A stretch of DNA of 64,000 nucleotides from Aristolochia californica (taxonomy: Eukaryota; Streptophyta; Magnoliopsida; Piperales; Aristolochiaceae): contig JARWKL010000016.1 of assembly GCA_029961685.1 (NCBI GenBank), positions 6,526,358 to 6,590,357 on the forward strand. The letters are read 5' to 3'. Position numbers and translations under genes: made by a program. This document shows positions 43,341 to 57,300 of this stretch, piece by piece; within the stretch, counting starts at the first letter, position 1, and each line of letters opens with the position of its first letter. Below the pieces are notes generated by a model that had not been told where the DNA came from, searched no databases, and worked only from the letters and a program-made list of their open reading frames with translations.

Positions 43341-44605
43341 CCCTCACGTTGGTGCTCTCTTCTATGAGGCCCAACTGGCCAATTTAGGGGGCTATAACAG
43401 AGATGATAATAAGTTCCTCCGTCAGGGTGTCCCAACCATTGATATTTGATATTTTTGACGGGGTATTAAGTTTCTCCGTCATGGAATGCCAACCATTGAC
43501 ATTTGATATTTTTGACGGGGTATTATGTTCCTCCGTCATGGAATCCAACCTGTTGACATTTGATATTTTTGACGGGGTATTAAGTTCCTCCATCATGGAA
43601 TCCCAACTGTTGACATTTGATATTTTTGACGGGGTATTAAGTTCCTCCGTCATGTAATCCAAACCGCTGACATTTGATATTTTTGTCAGGGACAAATAAA
43701 TGATGGTAAGATGCCACCTCTTCTTCAATAAGAATGTTTCATCCAAAAAGACACAATAGCAACAACTGAAATGGGCTTGGGTGCATATAACATGAACCAA
43801 AAATCCTTGTAAAATTGACCCATGAAATAACCTAATGCAAGTATATGTATCAAATAATATACTGACCAAGGAATAACCAATCAATAGTTTAAAATAATAA
43901 TCAGCCATCGAAAAAATACCGAGCCACACTGAAATATTGGACATGTATACCGAGGCAAAAAAAGTGGGCCATATCTGAGTTGACTCACTTAGTTCACCTG
44001 GACCGGGTTGACTCGGTTCGAGTTGGTCTGAGTTGACTCGGTCATGAACAGAACCAGTAAGTGCCATCGGGTTGCTGAGTTGTTGGGTTGATCCGGCAAG
44101 GCCTAGTCCGAGATGGCAGAACCAGCACTGGGTTAACTCGGCCCTTTCCGGGTTAGTACAGGCGCTCCACTCGGATTTAATACATTTCCTTACTTAGGAA
44201 ACATTAAATCTGGCAACATTGGGTCGTTTTCTTCCCCTCGATGATCCTGGTTTCCGAACAGAGCGGAACAACCGAGCAGAAACTTTTCAACAACAGCAGA
44301 ATATATCTCCCAGAGAATTAGTGTTTAAATAAGTTTATGTGACAGAAATATTCAAGAAAGGGGGAGCACAAAAGATGAAGCTTGTGCATCAAAGAAGAAT
44401 TTTCTATATCGGATTATTTCATGGGTTCTTTTGCAAAGTTTATTATTTGGTTCGTGCTATATGTGTTGGAAGATGGTCGTGTTATATACAGTTGGTGCTA
44501 TTATGTCTCTTTGGGGACATTATTTCTTGGGTTCTCTTTCGTGTTATATATCACATTGGGAAACCATGACGAAGAAACTTATTATTACATCTATGTAATA
44601 TCTCT
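43341..44605. repeat. Tandem duplication, unit 1
   Basis: 1265 bp, repeated immediately as 44606-45872. It contains a 57-bp array (43408-43690), the foreign segment (about 43760-44330) and + oriented family B interior (44331-44600). Only about five differences separate the two units, so the duplication is very recent or an assembly artefact. Confidence 0.92.
43760..44330. other. Segment of different origin inside family B (copy 1)
   Basis: This is absent from the other family B copies. It is richer in G+C than its surroundings and has repeated GTTGACTCGG/TTCGAGTTGG-type words (43975-44045). The - strand is open for over 200 codons through here and the neighbouring array, but the composition looks like a simple GAGTT repeat rather than a protein. 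It may be host DNA captured by the element. An identical copy lies at about 45027-45597. Confidence 0.55.
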
Positions 44606-45872
44606 CCCTCACGTTGGTGCTCTCTTCTATGAGGCCCAACTGGCCAATTTAGGGGGCTATAACAGAGATGTGATAATAAGTTCCTCCGTCAGGGTGTCCC
44701 AACCATTGATATTTGATATTTTTGACGGGGTATTAAGTTTCTCCGTCATGGAATGCCAACCATTGACATTTGATATTTTTGACGGGGTATTATGTTCCTC
44801 CGTCATGGAATCCAACCCGTTGACATTTGATATTTTTGACGGGGTATTAAGTTCCTCCATCATGGAATCCCAACTGTTGACATTTGATATTTTTGACGGG
44901 GTATTAAGTTCCTCCGTCATGGAATCCAAACCGCTGACATTTGATATTTTTGTCAGGGACAAATAAATGATGGTAAGATGCCACCTCTTCTTCAATAAGA
45001 ATGTTTCATCCAAAAAGACACAATAGCAACAACTGAAATGGGCTTGGGTGCATATAACATGAACCAAAAATCCTTGTAAAATTGACCCATGAAATAACCT
45101 AATGCAAGTATATGTATCAAATAATATACTGACCAAGGAATAACCAATCAATAGTTTAAAATAATAATCAGCCATCGAAAAAATACCGAGCCACACTGAA
45201 ATATTGGACATGTATACCGAGGCAAAAAAAGTGGGCCATATCTGAGTTGACTCACTTAGTTCACCTGGACCGGGTTGACTCGGTTCGAGTTGGTCTGAGT
45301 TGACTCGGTCATGAACAGAACCAGTAAGTGCCATCGGGTTGCTGAGTTGTTGGGTTGATCCGGCAAGGCCTAGTCCGAGATGGCAGAACCAGCACTGGGT
45401 TAACTCGGCCCTTTCCGGGTTAGTACAGGCGCTCCACTCGGATTTAATACATTTCCTTACTTAGGAAACATTAAATCTGGCAACATTGGGTCGTTTTCTT
45501 CCCCTCGATGATCCTGGTTTCCGAATAGAGCGGAACAACCGAGCAGAAACTTTTCAACAACAGCAGAATATATCTCCCAGAGAATTAGTGTTTAAATAAG
45601 TTTATGTGACAGAAATATTCAAGAAAGGGGGAGCACAAAAGATGAAGCTTGTGCATCAAAGAAGAATTTTCTATATCGGATTATTTCATGGGTTCTTTTG
45701 CAAAGTTTATTATTTGGTTCGTGCTATATGTGTTGGAAGATGGTCGTGTTATATACAGTTGGTGCTATTATGTCTCTTTGGGGACATTATTTCTTGGGTT
45801 CTCTTTCGTGTTATATATCACATTGGGAAACCATGACGAAGAAACTTATTATTACATCTATGTAATATCCCC
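44606..45872. repeat. Tandem duplication, unit 2
   Basis: 1267 bp; differs from unit 1 by a 2-bp insertion near 44667 and about four substitutions. After it the sequence diverges (CCCCCCCCC instead of CTCTCCCTCACG). Confidence 0.92.
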
Positions 45873-46201
45873 CCCCCTTCCCTGTAACCACTTGAAAGTC
45901 GTTGTCATGTGGAGGGACACTTCAGAGCAATGCCGATAGACACACTACCGATAGCAGTGGAGTGTGCCCTACATCCAATATTCAGACTAGAGTATGAAGC
46001 AATGACTTACCGGCTAGGAGTGATTTTTACTCTCGCTTATAATGCTGTAGGGCCTCATGGAAGGATGCAACAACGTGAGGGGAAGTATTGGAAGATGAAG
46101 GCATATTGGAAGATGTGCCATTTTATACAAAAATATTTTATACATCATTTGCAGCAAGCTCGGAGTTCATGTTATTCTCTCACCCCCAGCTTGACGGGGA
46201 G

Positions 46202-46573
46202 TGTTGGAAGATAAGCTCAAGCCCACATATCTAAGATTATTATAAGATGGGCCACATGACCAAGGAAGGCCCACAAGATGGGCCCAAGCCCATAAGAAGT
46301 AGGACCCACAATGATTACCATGAGATGGCATCCTTATCACATTAGTTGGAAGATCAAGAAGGACTTCTAGTTCTACTCAAGCTAGTCTTCTAGTTGTTTA
46401 GATAGATAGACTTACTTAAATTAAAGAGTTAGAGTTGTAATATAATTAGGATTCAATGATAAGTTGTATAAGGAGTCTATGTCCTCCTCTACTATAAAAT
46501 AGAGGTTCATGTACTTTGATTACAATAAGTTATTGATGTCAATGAAGTATTTGACTTTTCCATAAATTCAACA
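46202..46573 (+). repeat. Family B LTR in + orientation
   Basis: 372 bp, TGTTGGAAG to TTCAACA. The middle (about 46365-46440) differs from other family B LTRs, with a private AGTTCTACTCAAGCTAG stretch. The TATA-like TATAAAAT at 46493-46500 precedes AGAGGTTCATG, the conserved probable transcription start region of the family. Confidence 0.9.
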
Positions 46574-49500
46574 CTGACCTAACAACCACAGATCATTGTA
46601 AAGTGATTGATCGATAAATCATGCGTAACAGCTAGATGTTTTGTAAGAATTGACTTATGGATTTGGAGTCAACACTCAGTTAAAAATCCCCCGCCCCCTT
46701 TTATGATGATTGCAAAACCTAATATATAAAGACTGAATAAGTATCAATCCCTAAAAATTATGGAGAATTTTTGGAATTATCTCTCTCTGCATTGTGCCTT
46801 ACCATTTTAGAAGCTCATTTTTTTTTAAAATCCAAACTTGAGTTTTCACGCTCCCTTTTTTTCTCATAAAGAAATCGATACGGCAAATAGACCACAACAA
46901 AATGAAAATTATAGAGTTTATGTGTGCAAAAAAATATAAACAATAATAAATGTTAGTAAAGAAAATTTATTCACACACCACAAATGAACACCAAAGCTAT
47001 GCTATCCATGTTTGGGAAATTCCATTAATACAACCTCTAATAGTTTGGAATTTATAAGAAAAAGATTTCTAATTGATCCCAACATGTTTGAAATATAGAT
47101 ATGCACGCATGAAACTTATTCAAGATGGAAATGAGCTAAGGATTAAAAACTTTCATGGGCTTGGGTCCCCCGCCCCCTTTTATGATGATTGCAAAACCTA
47201 ATATATAAAGACTGAATAAGTATCAATCCCTAAAAATTATGGAGAATTTTTGGAATTATCTCTCTCTGCATTGTGCCTTACCATTTTAGAAGTTTTATTT
47301 TTTTTTAAATCCAAAGTTGATTTTTCACTCTCCATATTTTTCTCATAAACAAAAGCACAAGGCAAATAGATCGCTACAAAATAAAAATTTTAGAGTTTAT
47401 GTATGCAAAAAATTATAAAAAATAATTAAAGTAAAAAATTTATTCACACACCAGAAATGAACACCAAAGTTTTTTTATCCATGTTTGGGAAATTCCATTT
47501 GTACAACCCCTAATAACTTGGAAATTTATAAGAAAGAGATTTCTAATCAATCCTAAAATGTTTTAAATATAGTTATGCATGCAGGAAATTTATTCAAGAT
47601 GCAAATGACCAAAGGATCCAAATCTTTCAAGGTGTACACAAATGCTCATTAAATTCTTAAGTGAACGTGTGGTGGGATATTTTACCCGACCCAAACAAGC
47701 CACCTTTGCCCCTTTAAAAAACGCTAACCTAAAAATCATAGCTCATTGTAAAGTGATTGATCGATCTATCATGGGTAACAACTATATTTTTTTGTAAGAA
47801 ATGACTAATAGATTGTGAGTCAACAAAAGACTTTACAATCCCTAAAAATTACAGAGACTTGTTGGAATTATCTCTGTCTGCATTTTGCAATTCCATTGTA
47901 GATGTTTTTTTTTATATCCAAAATTGAGTTTTAACTCTCCCATTTTTATCTCAGAAACAAAAAGATAGGGAAAATAGATTAGAACAAAATGAAAATTTTA
48001 GAGTTTATGTATGGAAAAAGTGAAAAAACAATAATAAATGTAAGTAAAGAAAATTTATTCACACATCACAAATGAACATCAAGGTTTTGTTATCCCTATT
48101 TAGGAAATTCCAATAGTACAACCCCTAATTGCTTGAAATTTTATAAGAACGATATTTCTAATTGATCCTATCAAGTTTTAAATATGGATATGCAGCGTGA
48201 AACGTGTTGAAGATACAAATGACCTAAGGATCCAAAATTGTCAAGGAGTACTACAAATGCTCATTTAATTCCCAAGTGAAGGTGTGTGGGATACTTACCC
48301 AAGCCAAACAAGATACTTTTTGCCTATTTAAAAAAAAACTGACCTAACAATCACAGATCATTGTAAAGTGATTGATCGACCAATCATGCGTATCATCTAT
48401 ATTATTTGTAAAAATGATTTATGGATTGAGTGTTGACACTCAGTTAAAAATTCTCCACCTCCTTTTTTCGATAATTGAAAAACCTCATATATAAAACCTA
48501 AAAGAGTTTACAATCCCTAAAAATTAAGGAGACCTTTTGGAAATATCTCTATCTTTATTTCTGCATTTCCATTTTAGATGTTCAATTTTTGTTTGAAATC
48601 CAAACTTGAGTTTTCACTCTCCCTTTTTTCTCATAAACAAAAAGATAAGACAATAGATCACAAAAAAATGAAAATTTTAAAGATTATGTATGCAAAAAAT
48701 TAAAACAAAAATTAATGTAAGTAAAGAAAATTTATTCACAACCTCAAATGAACACCAAAGTTTTGTTAGACATGTTTGGAAATTTCCACTAGTACAACCC
48801 TAATTGCATAAAATTTTATAAGTAAGATATTTCTAATTAATCTAACATGTGTTAAATATGAATATGCATGCATGAAACATGTTGAAGATGCACACGACCT
48901 AAGGATCCAAAAAGTTCAAGGAGTACAAAAATGCTCATTAAATTCTCAAGTGAATGTGCAGTGGGATATTTACCTGAGCTAAACAAGGCACTTTTTTTTC
49001 CCATTTACTAAAAGCTAGCCTAGCAATCATAGATCATTGCAAAGTGATTGATCGATCAATCATGTGTAATGGCTATATTTTTTTGCAAGAAATTACTTAT
49101 GGATTAGGTGTCAACACTCAAGTAAAAATTCCACAGCCCCTTGCCAATGATAGAAAAACCTAATATATAAAAACTAAAAGAGTTTACAATCCTTAAAAAT
49201 TACAGAGACTTGTTGGAATTATCTCTCTCGGCATTTCAGCATTTCCATTTTAGATGTTAATTTTTTCTATATCCAAACTTGAGTTTTCACTCTCCCGTTT
49301 TTATCTCAGAAACAATATCATAGGGCAAATAGATCAGAACAAAATAAAAATTTTAGAGTTTATGTATGCAAAAAGTGAAAAAAAATAATAAATGTTAGTA
49401 AAGAAAATTTATTCACATACCACAAATGAACACCAAAGTTTTGTTATCCCTATTTAGGAAATTCCAATAGTACAACCCCTAATTGCTTGAAATTTTATAA

Positions 49501-51340
49501 GAAATTGATTTCTAATTCATCCTAGCATGTTTTAAATATGGATATGCAGCATGAAACATGTTGAAGATGCAAATGACATAAGGGTCCAAAACTATCAAGG
49601 AGTACAATAAATGCTCATTAAATACTCAAGTGAAGGTGCGATAGGATATTTACCTGAGTCAAATAAGCCATTTTTTGCCTATTTACAAAAAGTTCACCAA
49701 ACAATCATAGATCATTCTAAAGTGATTGATTGATCAATCATGCATAACGTCTATATTATCTGTAAGAATTGACTTATGGATTGGTAGTTGACACTTAGTT
49801 AAAAATCCCCTGCACCACCCCCCCCCCCCCCCCCCCCCCCCCCCCTGCCTTTTTGATGATTGAAAAACCTTATATATAAAAACTAAAAGAGTTTAGAATC
49901 CCCAAAAAAATTGAAAATTTTAGAGTTTATGTATGCAAAAAATGAAAACCAATAATTAATGTAAGTAAATAAAATTTATTCACACCCTACAAATGAACAC
50001 CACAATTTTTTTACCCATGTTTGGGAATTTTCACTAGTACAACACCTTATTGCTTTGAATTTTTTTAGAAAGAGATTTCTAATTGATCCTCACATGTTTT
50101 AAATATGGATATGCATGTATGAAACATGTTGAAGATACACATGACCAAAGGATCCAAAACTTTCAAGGAGTACAACAAATGCTAATTAAATTTTCAAGTG
50201 AACATGCGGTGGGATATTTACCAGAGCCAACCAAGCCATTTTTTGCACATTTACTAAAAGCTGGCCGAACAATCATAGATCATTGTTAGGTGATTGATCG
50301 ATGAATCATGCGTAACGGCTACATTTGTTTTGGAAGAAATTACTTATGGATTGGGAGTCAACATTATGTTAAAAATCCCCCGCCCCCCTTTTCCAATAAT
50401 TGCAAAACCTAATATATAAAAACTAAAAGAGTTTACAATCCCTAAAAATTACAGAGACTTGTTGGAATTAACACTCACTGTTTTTTTGCATTTCCATCTA
50501 AGAAGTTCAATGTTTTTTTTATATCCAAACTTTAGTTTGCACTCTCCATTTTTTATCTCATAAACAGAAAGATAGTGCAAATAGATGACAACAAAATAAA
50601 AATTTTAGTGTTTATGTATGCAAACAATGAAAAACAGTAATAAATGTAAGTAAAGAAATTTGATTCACACACACCATAAATGAACACCAAAGTTTTGTAT
50701 TCCTTGTTTGGGAAATTCCACTAGTACAACCAGTAAAAGCTTGGAATTTTATAAGAAAGAGATTTTCAATTGATCGTAACATGTTTTAAAAATGGATATG
50801 CAGCATGATACTTGTTAAAGATGCAAATAAAATGAGGATCCAAAACTGTTAAGGAGTCCAACAAATGCTCATTAAATACTCAAGTGAAGGTGTGGTGGGA
50901 TATTTACCTAAGCTAAACAAGCCATTTTTAGCCAATTTACAAAATAAAACTGACCCAACAATCGTAGATCATTGTAAAGTGAGTGTTCATTTATTTGTAA
51001 GAACTGACTATAGATTGGGAGTCGACCCTCAGTTAAAAATCCCATGCCCCCCCTTTTTCGATGATTTAAAAACCTAATATATAAAAACTGAAAGAGTTTG
51101 CAATCCCTAAAAATTAAGGAGACCTTTTGGAGATATCTCACTCTTGATTTGTGCATTTCTATTTTAGATGTTCAATTTTTGTTTTTAAATCCAAACTTGA
51201 ATTTTCACTCACCCTTTTTTCTCGTAAACATAAAGATAAGGCGAATACATCACAAAAAATGAAAATTTTAGAGTTTATGTATGCAAAAAATTAAAAACAA
51301 TAATTAATTTAAGTAAAGAAAATTTATTCACACCACTTTA
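46574..51340 (+). repeat. Satellite, right arm, block I (monomers D to J)
   Basis: Divergent monomers with landmarks near 46605 (D), 47755 (E), 48370 (F), 49046 (G), 49724 (H), 50292 (I) and 50981 (J). Spacing is 568-690 except D-E (1150), where a monomer is cut near 47160 and rejoined to an earlier point of the repeat. J lacks the palindrome. A run of 28 C lies at 49818-49845. Confidence 0.9.
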
Positions 51341-54300
51341 ATGAACACCAAAGTTTTGTTATCCATGTTTGGGAATTTCCACTAGTACAACTCCTAATAA
51401 CTTTTAAATTTTATAAGCAAAAGATTTCTAATTAATCCTAACATGTTTTCAATATGAATATGCATGCTTGAAGCATGTTTAAGATGTAGATGACCTAAGG
51501 ATAAAAAATTTCAAGGAGTACGACAAATACACATTAAATTTTCAAGAGAACGTCCGGTGGGATATTTACCAGAGCCAAACCAACCACTTTTTGCCTAATT
51601 AAAAAAAATTGACCTAACAATCATTCATCATTGTAAAGTGATTGATCTATCAATAATGTGTAACGACTAAATTTGTTTTTATGAAATGACTTATTGATTG
51701 GGAGTCAACACAAAGTAAGCCAGCAACCACCCCCCCTGGTTCCCTTTTCCAATGATTGCAGAACCTAATATATTAAAACTAAAAGAGTTTACAATCCCTA
51801 AAAATTATTGAGAATTTTTGGAATTATCTCTCTCTGCGTTTGTGCATTTCTATGTTAGATGTTCTATTTTATTTTTTAATCCAAACATGGGTTTTTACTC
51901 TCCATTTTTTTCTCATAACAAAAAGATAAGGCAAATTGATCAGAACAAAATGAAAATTTTAGAGTTTATGTTTGAAAAAAATTGAAAACAAACAATAAAT
52001 GTATGTAAAGAAAATTTATTCACACACAAAAAATAAACACCAAAGTTTTGTTATCCATGTTTGGGAAATTCCATTCCAACATCCCGCAATAGCTTGGAAT
52101 TTTGTTAGAAAAAGATTTCTAATTGATCCTAACATATTTTAAAAATGGATATGCATGCATGAAACATGTTGAAAATGCAAATGACCTAATGATCCTAAAC
52201 TTTTATGGAGCACGACAAATGCTCATTAAATTCTCAAGTGAACGAGCGGTGGTATATTTACCCGAGCCACCATGCCACTTCTTGCCCAATTACAAAAAGT
52301 TGACCTATCAATCATAGACCATTGTAAAGTGATTGATCGATTAATCATGCATAACAACTATATTGTTTTGTAAGAAAAGACTTATGAATTGAGTGTCAAC
52401 ACTTAGTTAAAAATCCCTCACCCCACCTTTTCTGATAATTGCAAAACCTAATATATAAAAACTAAAATAGTTTACAATCCCTCAAAATTATTGAAATATT
52501 TTCAATTTATCTCTCTCTGTAATTGTGCATATCCATTTTAGATGTTCAACTTTTGTTTTTAAATCCAAACTTGAGTTTTCACTCTCCCTTCTTATCTCAT
52601 AAACAAAAAGATAAGGTAAATAGATCACAACAAAATGAAACTTTTAGAGTTTATGAATGCAAAAAATTGAAAACAACAATAAATGTAAGGAATACAAATT
52701 TATTCATGCACCATAAATGAACATCAAAATTTTGTTATCCATGTTTGGTATATTCCACTTGTCCAACCCTGAATAGCTTGGAATTTTAGAAGAAAGAGAT
52801 TTTTAATTGATCCTAACATGTTTTAAATATTGAAATGTATGCATGAAACATGTTGTTGATGCAAATGACCTATGGATCCAATACTTTCAAGGAATGCAAC
52901 AAATCCTAATTCAATTCTCAAGTGATCGTGTGGTGGGATATTTACCTGGGCCAAACAAGCCACTTTTTTTCCCTTTTACAAAAAGAAGACCTAAAAACCA
53001 TTGCTTATTGTAAAAAATTGATCGATCAATCATGTATCAAGGCTATAATTTTTTTTTTCAGAAATGACTTAAGGATACGGAGTCAACACTAAGTTAAAAA
53101 TCCCCTACCCCCTTTTCCGATGATTACAAAACTTAATATATAAAAATTAATAGAGTGTACAATCCCTAAAAGTTACAATGAATTTTTTGAATTATCTATC
53201 TCTAAATTTTTTAATTTCCATTTTAGATGTTCATTATGTTTTTTTATATCCAAACTTGAGTTTTCACTCTCCCTTTTTATATCATAAACAAAAAGATAAA
53301 GCAATTAGATCAGAAAAAAATAAAAATTTTAGAGTTTATTTATGTAAAAAATTGACAACAACAATAAATAGAAGTAAAGAAAATATATTCACACCCCACA
53401 AATGAACAACAAAGTTTTGGTTATCCATGATAGGCAATTTCCATTAGTACAACCCCTGATAGCTTGGAATTTTATAAGAAAGATATTTCTTATTGATCAA
53501 CATGGTTCAAATATGAATATGCATGCTTGAAACATGTGTAAGATGCAAATGACCTAAGGATCCAAAACTTTCAAAGAATACGACAAATGCTCATTAAATT
53601 CTCTAGTGAACATGAGGTGGGATATTTACGCAAGCCAAACACGCCACTTTTTGCCCAGTTAAAAAAATCTGACCTAACAATCATTGATCATTGTAAAGTG
53701 ATTGATCTATCAATCATGTGTAGCTACACTTGTTTGTAAGAAATGACTAATAGATTGGGAGTCAACACTCAGTAAACACCCCCCCCCCCCCCCTCGTTCC
53801 CTTTTCCAATGATTGCAAAACCTGATATATTAAAACTAAAAGAGTTTACAATCCCTAAAAATTACTTAGAATTTTTGGAATTAGCTCTCTCTGCGTTTGA
53901 GCATTTCTATTTTAGACGTTCTATTTTATTTTTTTAATCCAAACATGGGTTTTTACTCACCCTTTTTTTCTTATCACAAAAAGATAAGGCAAATTGATCA
54001 GAACAAAATAAAAATTTTAGAGTTTATGTATGCAAAAAATTGAAAACAAACAATAATGGTACGTAAAGAAAATTTATTCACACACAAAAAATAAACACCA
54101 AAGTTTTGTTATCCATGTTTGGGAAATGCCATTCCAACATCCTGTGATAGCTTGGAATTTTGTTAGAAAAAGATTTCTAATTGAACCTAACATATTTTAA
54201 AAATGGATATGCGTGCATGAAACATGTTGAAAACGCAATGACCTAATGATCCTAAACTTTTAAGGAGCTCGACAAATGATCATTAAATTCTCAAGTGAAC

Positions 54301-57300
54301 GAGCGGTGGTATATTTACCAGAGCCAAACATGCCACTTCTTGCCCAATTACAAAAAGTTGACCTCACAATGTAGATCATTGTAAAGTGGTTGATCGATTA
54401 ATCATGCATAACAACTATATTGTTTCGTAAGAAATGACTTATGAATTGGGTGTCAACACTCAGTTAAAAATTCCTCACCCTGCCATTTCCGATAATTGCA
54501 AAACCTAATATATAAAAACTAAAATAGTTTACAATCCCTCAAAATTATTGAGATATTTTTAATTTATCTCTCTGTATTTTTGCATATCCATTTTAGATGT
54601 TCAATTTTTGTTTTTAAATCCAAACTTGAGTTTTCACTCTCCCTTCTTATCTCATAAAAAAAAGATAAGGTAAATAGATCACAACAAAATGAAAATTTTC
54701 GAGTTTAAGATTGCAAAAAATTGAAAAAAACAATAAATGTAAGGAATGAAAATTTATTCATGCACTATAAATGAACATCAAAATTTTGTTATCCATGTTT
54801 GGTATATTCCACTTGTACAACCCCGAATAGCTTGGAATTTTAGAAGAAAGAGATTTTTAATTGATCCGAACATGTTTGAAATATGAAAATGTATGCATGA
54901 AACATGTTGTTGATGCAAATAACCTATGGATCCAATACTTTCAAGGAATGCAACAAATCCTCATTCAATTATCAAGTGAACGTGTTGTGGGATATTTACC
55001 TGAGCCAAACAAGCCACTTTTTTTCCCTTTTACAAAAAGCAGACCTAAAAACCATTGCTTATTGTAAAAAATTGATCGATCAATCATGTATCACGACAAT
55101 AATTTTTTTTTTGTCAGAAATGACTTAAGGATACGGAGTCAACACTAAGTTAAAAATCCCCTACCCCCTTTTCCGATGATTACAAAACTTAATATATAAA
55201 AACTAATAGAGTTTACAATCCCTAAAAATTACAATGATTTGTTTGAATTATCTATCTCTAAATTTTTTCATTACCATTTTAGATGTTCATTATGTTTTTC
55301 TATATCCAAACCTGAGTTTTCACTCTCCCTTTTTATATCATAAACAAAAAGATAAAGCAATTAGATCAGAACAAAATGAAAATTTTAGAGTTTATTTATG
55401 CAAAAAATTGACAACAACAATAAATAGAAGTAAAGAAAATATATTCACACCCCACAAATGAACAACAAAGTTTTGGTTATCCATGTTTGGGAATTTCCAT
55501 TAGTACAAACCCTGAGAGCTTGGAATTTTATAAGAAAGATATTTCTTATTGATCCCAACATGGTTCACATATGAATATGCATGCTTGAAACATGTTTAAG
55601 ATGCAAATGACCTAAGGATCCAAAACTTTCAAAGAGTACGACAAATGCTCATTCAATTCTCTAGTGAACGTGAGGTGGGATATTTACGCGAGCCAAACAC
55701 GCCACTTTTTGCCCAGTTAAAAAAACTAACCTAACAATCATTGATCATTGTAAAGTGATTGATCTATCAATCATGTGTAGTATCTACACTTGTTTGTAAG
55801 AAATGACTAATGGATTGGGAGTCAACACTCAGTAAACAATCCCCCCCCCCCCCCCCCCCCCCCCCCCCCACCCCCCACTTCTCCCTCCTTCCCTTTTCCA
55901 ATGATTACAAAACCTAATATATAAAAACTAAAAGAGTTTACAATCCCTAAAAATTACTTAGAATTTTTGGAATTATCTCTCTCTGCGTTTGTGAATTTCT
56001 ATTTTAGATGTTCTATTTTATTTTTTTAATCCAAACATGGGTTTTTACTCTCCTTTTTTTTCTCATAACAAAAAGATAAGGCAAATTGATCAGAACAAAA
56101 TAATTTTAGAGTTTATGTATGCAAAAAATTGAAAACAAACAATAAATGTATGTAAAGAAAATTTATTCACACACAAAAAATAAACACCAAAGTTTTGTTA
56201 TCCATGTTTGGGAAATTCCATTCCAACATCCTGTAATAACTTGGAATTTTGTCAGAAAAAGATTTCTAATTGATCCTAACATGTTTTAAAAATGGATATG
56301 CATGCATGAAACATGTTGAAAATGCAAATGACCTAATGATCCTACACTTTTAAGGAGCACGACAAATGCTCATTAAATTCTCAAGTGAACGAGCGGTGGT
56401 ATATTTACCCGAGCCAAACATGCCACTTCTTGCCCAATTACAAAAAGTTGACCTCACAATCGTAGATCATTGTAAAGTGATTGATCGATTAATCATGCAT
56501 AACAACTATATTATTTTTTAAGAAATGACTTATGAATTGGGTGTCAACACTCTGTTAAAAATCCCTCACTCCATCTTTTCCGATAATTGCAAAACCTAAT
56601 ATATAAAAACTAAAATAGTTTACAATCCTCAAAATTATTGAGATATTTTCAATTTATCTCTCTCTGTATTTGTGCATATCCATTTTAGATGTTCAATTTT
56701 TGTTTTTAAATCCAAAATTGAGTTTTCACTCTCCCTTCTTATCTCATAAACAAAAAGATAAGGTAAATAGATCACAACAAAATAAAAATTTTAGAGTTTA
56801 TGAATGCAAAAAATTGAAAACAACAATAAATGTAAGGAATGAAAATTTATTCATGCACCATAAATGAACATCAAAATTTTGTTATCCAAGTTTGGTATAT
56901 TCCACTTGTACAACCCCGAATAGCTTGAAATTTTAGAAGAAAGAGATTTTTAATTGATCCTAACATGTTTTAAATATGGAAATGTATGCATGAAACATGT
57001 TGTTGATGCAAATGACCTATGGATCCAATACTTTCAAGGAATGCAACAAATCCTCATTCAATTCTCAAATGAACGTGTAGTGGGATATTTACCTGAGCCA
57101 AACAAGCCACTTTTTTTCCCTTTTACAAAAAGCAGACATAAAAACCATTGCTTATTGTAAAAAATTGATCGATCAATCATGTATCACGACAATAATTTTT
57201 TTTTTTGTCAGAAATGACTTAAGGATAAGGAGTCAACACTAAGTTGAAAATCCCCTACCCCCTTTTCCGATGATTACAAAACATAATATATAAAAACTAA

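Larger units (their letters stand above)
43178..46573. mobile_element. Rearranged family B composite with head-to-head parts and tandem duplication
   Basis: The left part (43178-43233) is a family B LTR end in - orientation, followed by a - oriented interior with a 57-bp array. The middle has a segment foreign to family B. The interior then continues in + orientation and ends with a + oriented LTR (46202-46573, 372 bp, TGTTGGAAG to TTCAACA). A 1.27-kb block is tandemly duplicated inside. On the right, CTGAC and satellite follow, the same satellite position at which the neighbouring copy sits. Confidence 0.85.

Noticed and set aside
43408..43690. 57-bp array considered as a CRISPR array
   Set aside because: Units are contiguous with no unique spacers, drift from unit to unit, and lie inside a plant LTR element. 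There are no cas-like genes and the host is a plant.
43384..45334. Long open frames on both strands over the 57-bp arrays (for example 194 and 225-227 codons)
   Set aside because: The unit length is a multiple of three, so an open frame propagates on both strands automatically. The non-array part has simple GAGTT-type composition and no domain.
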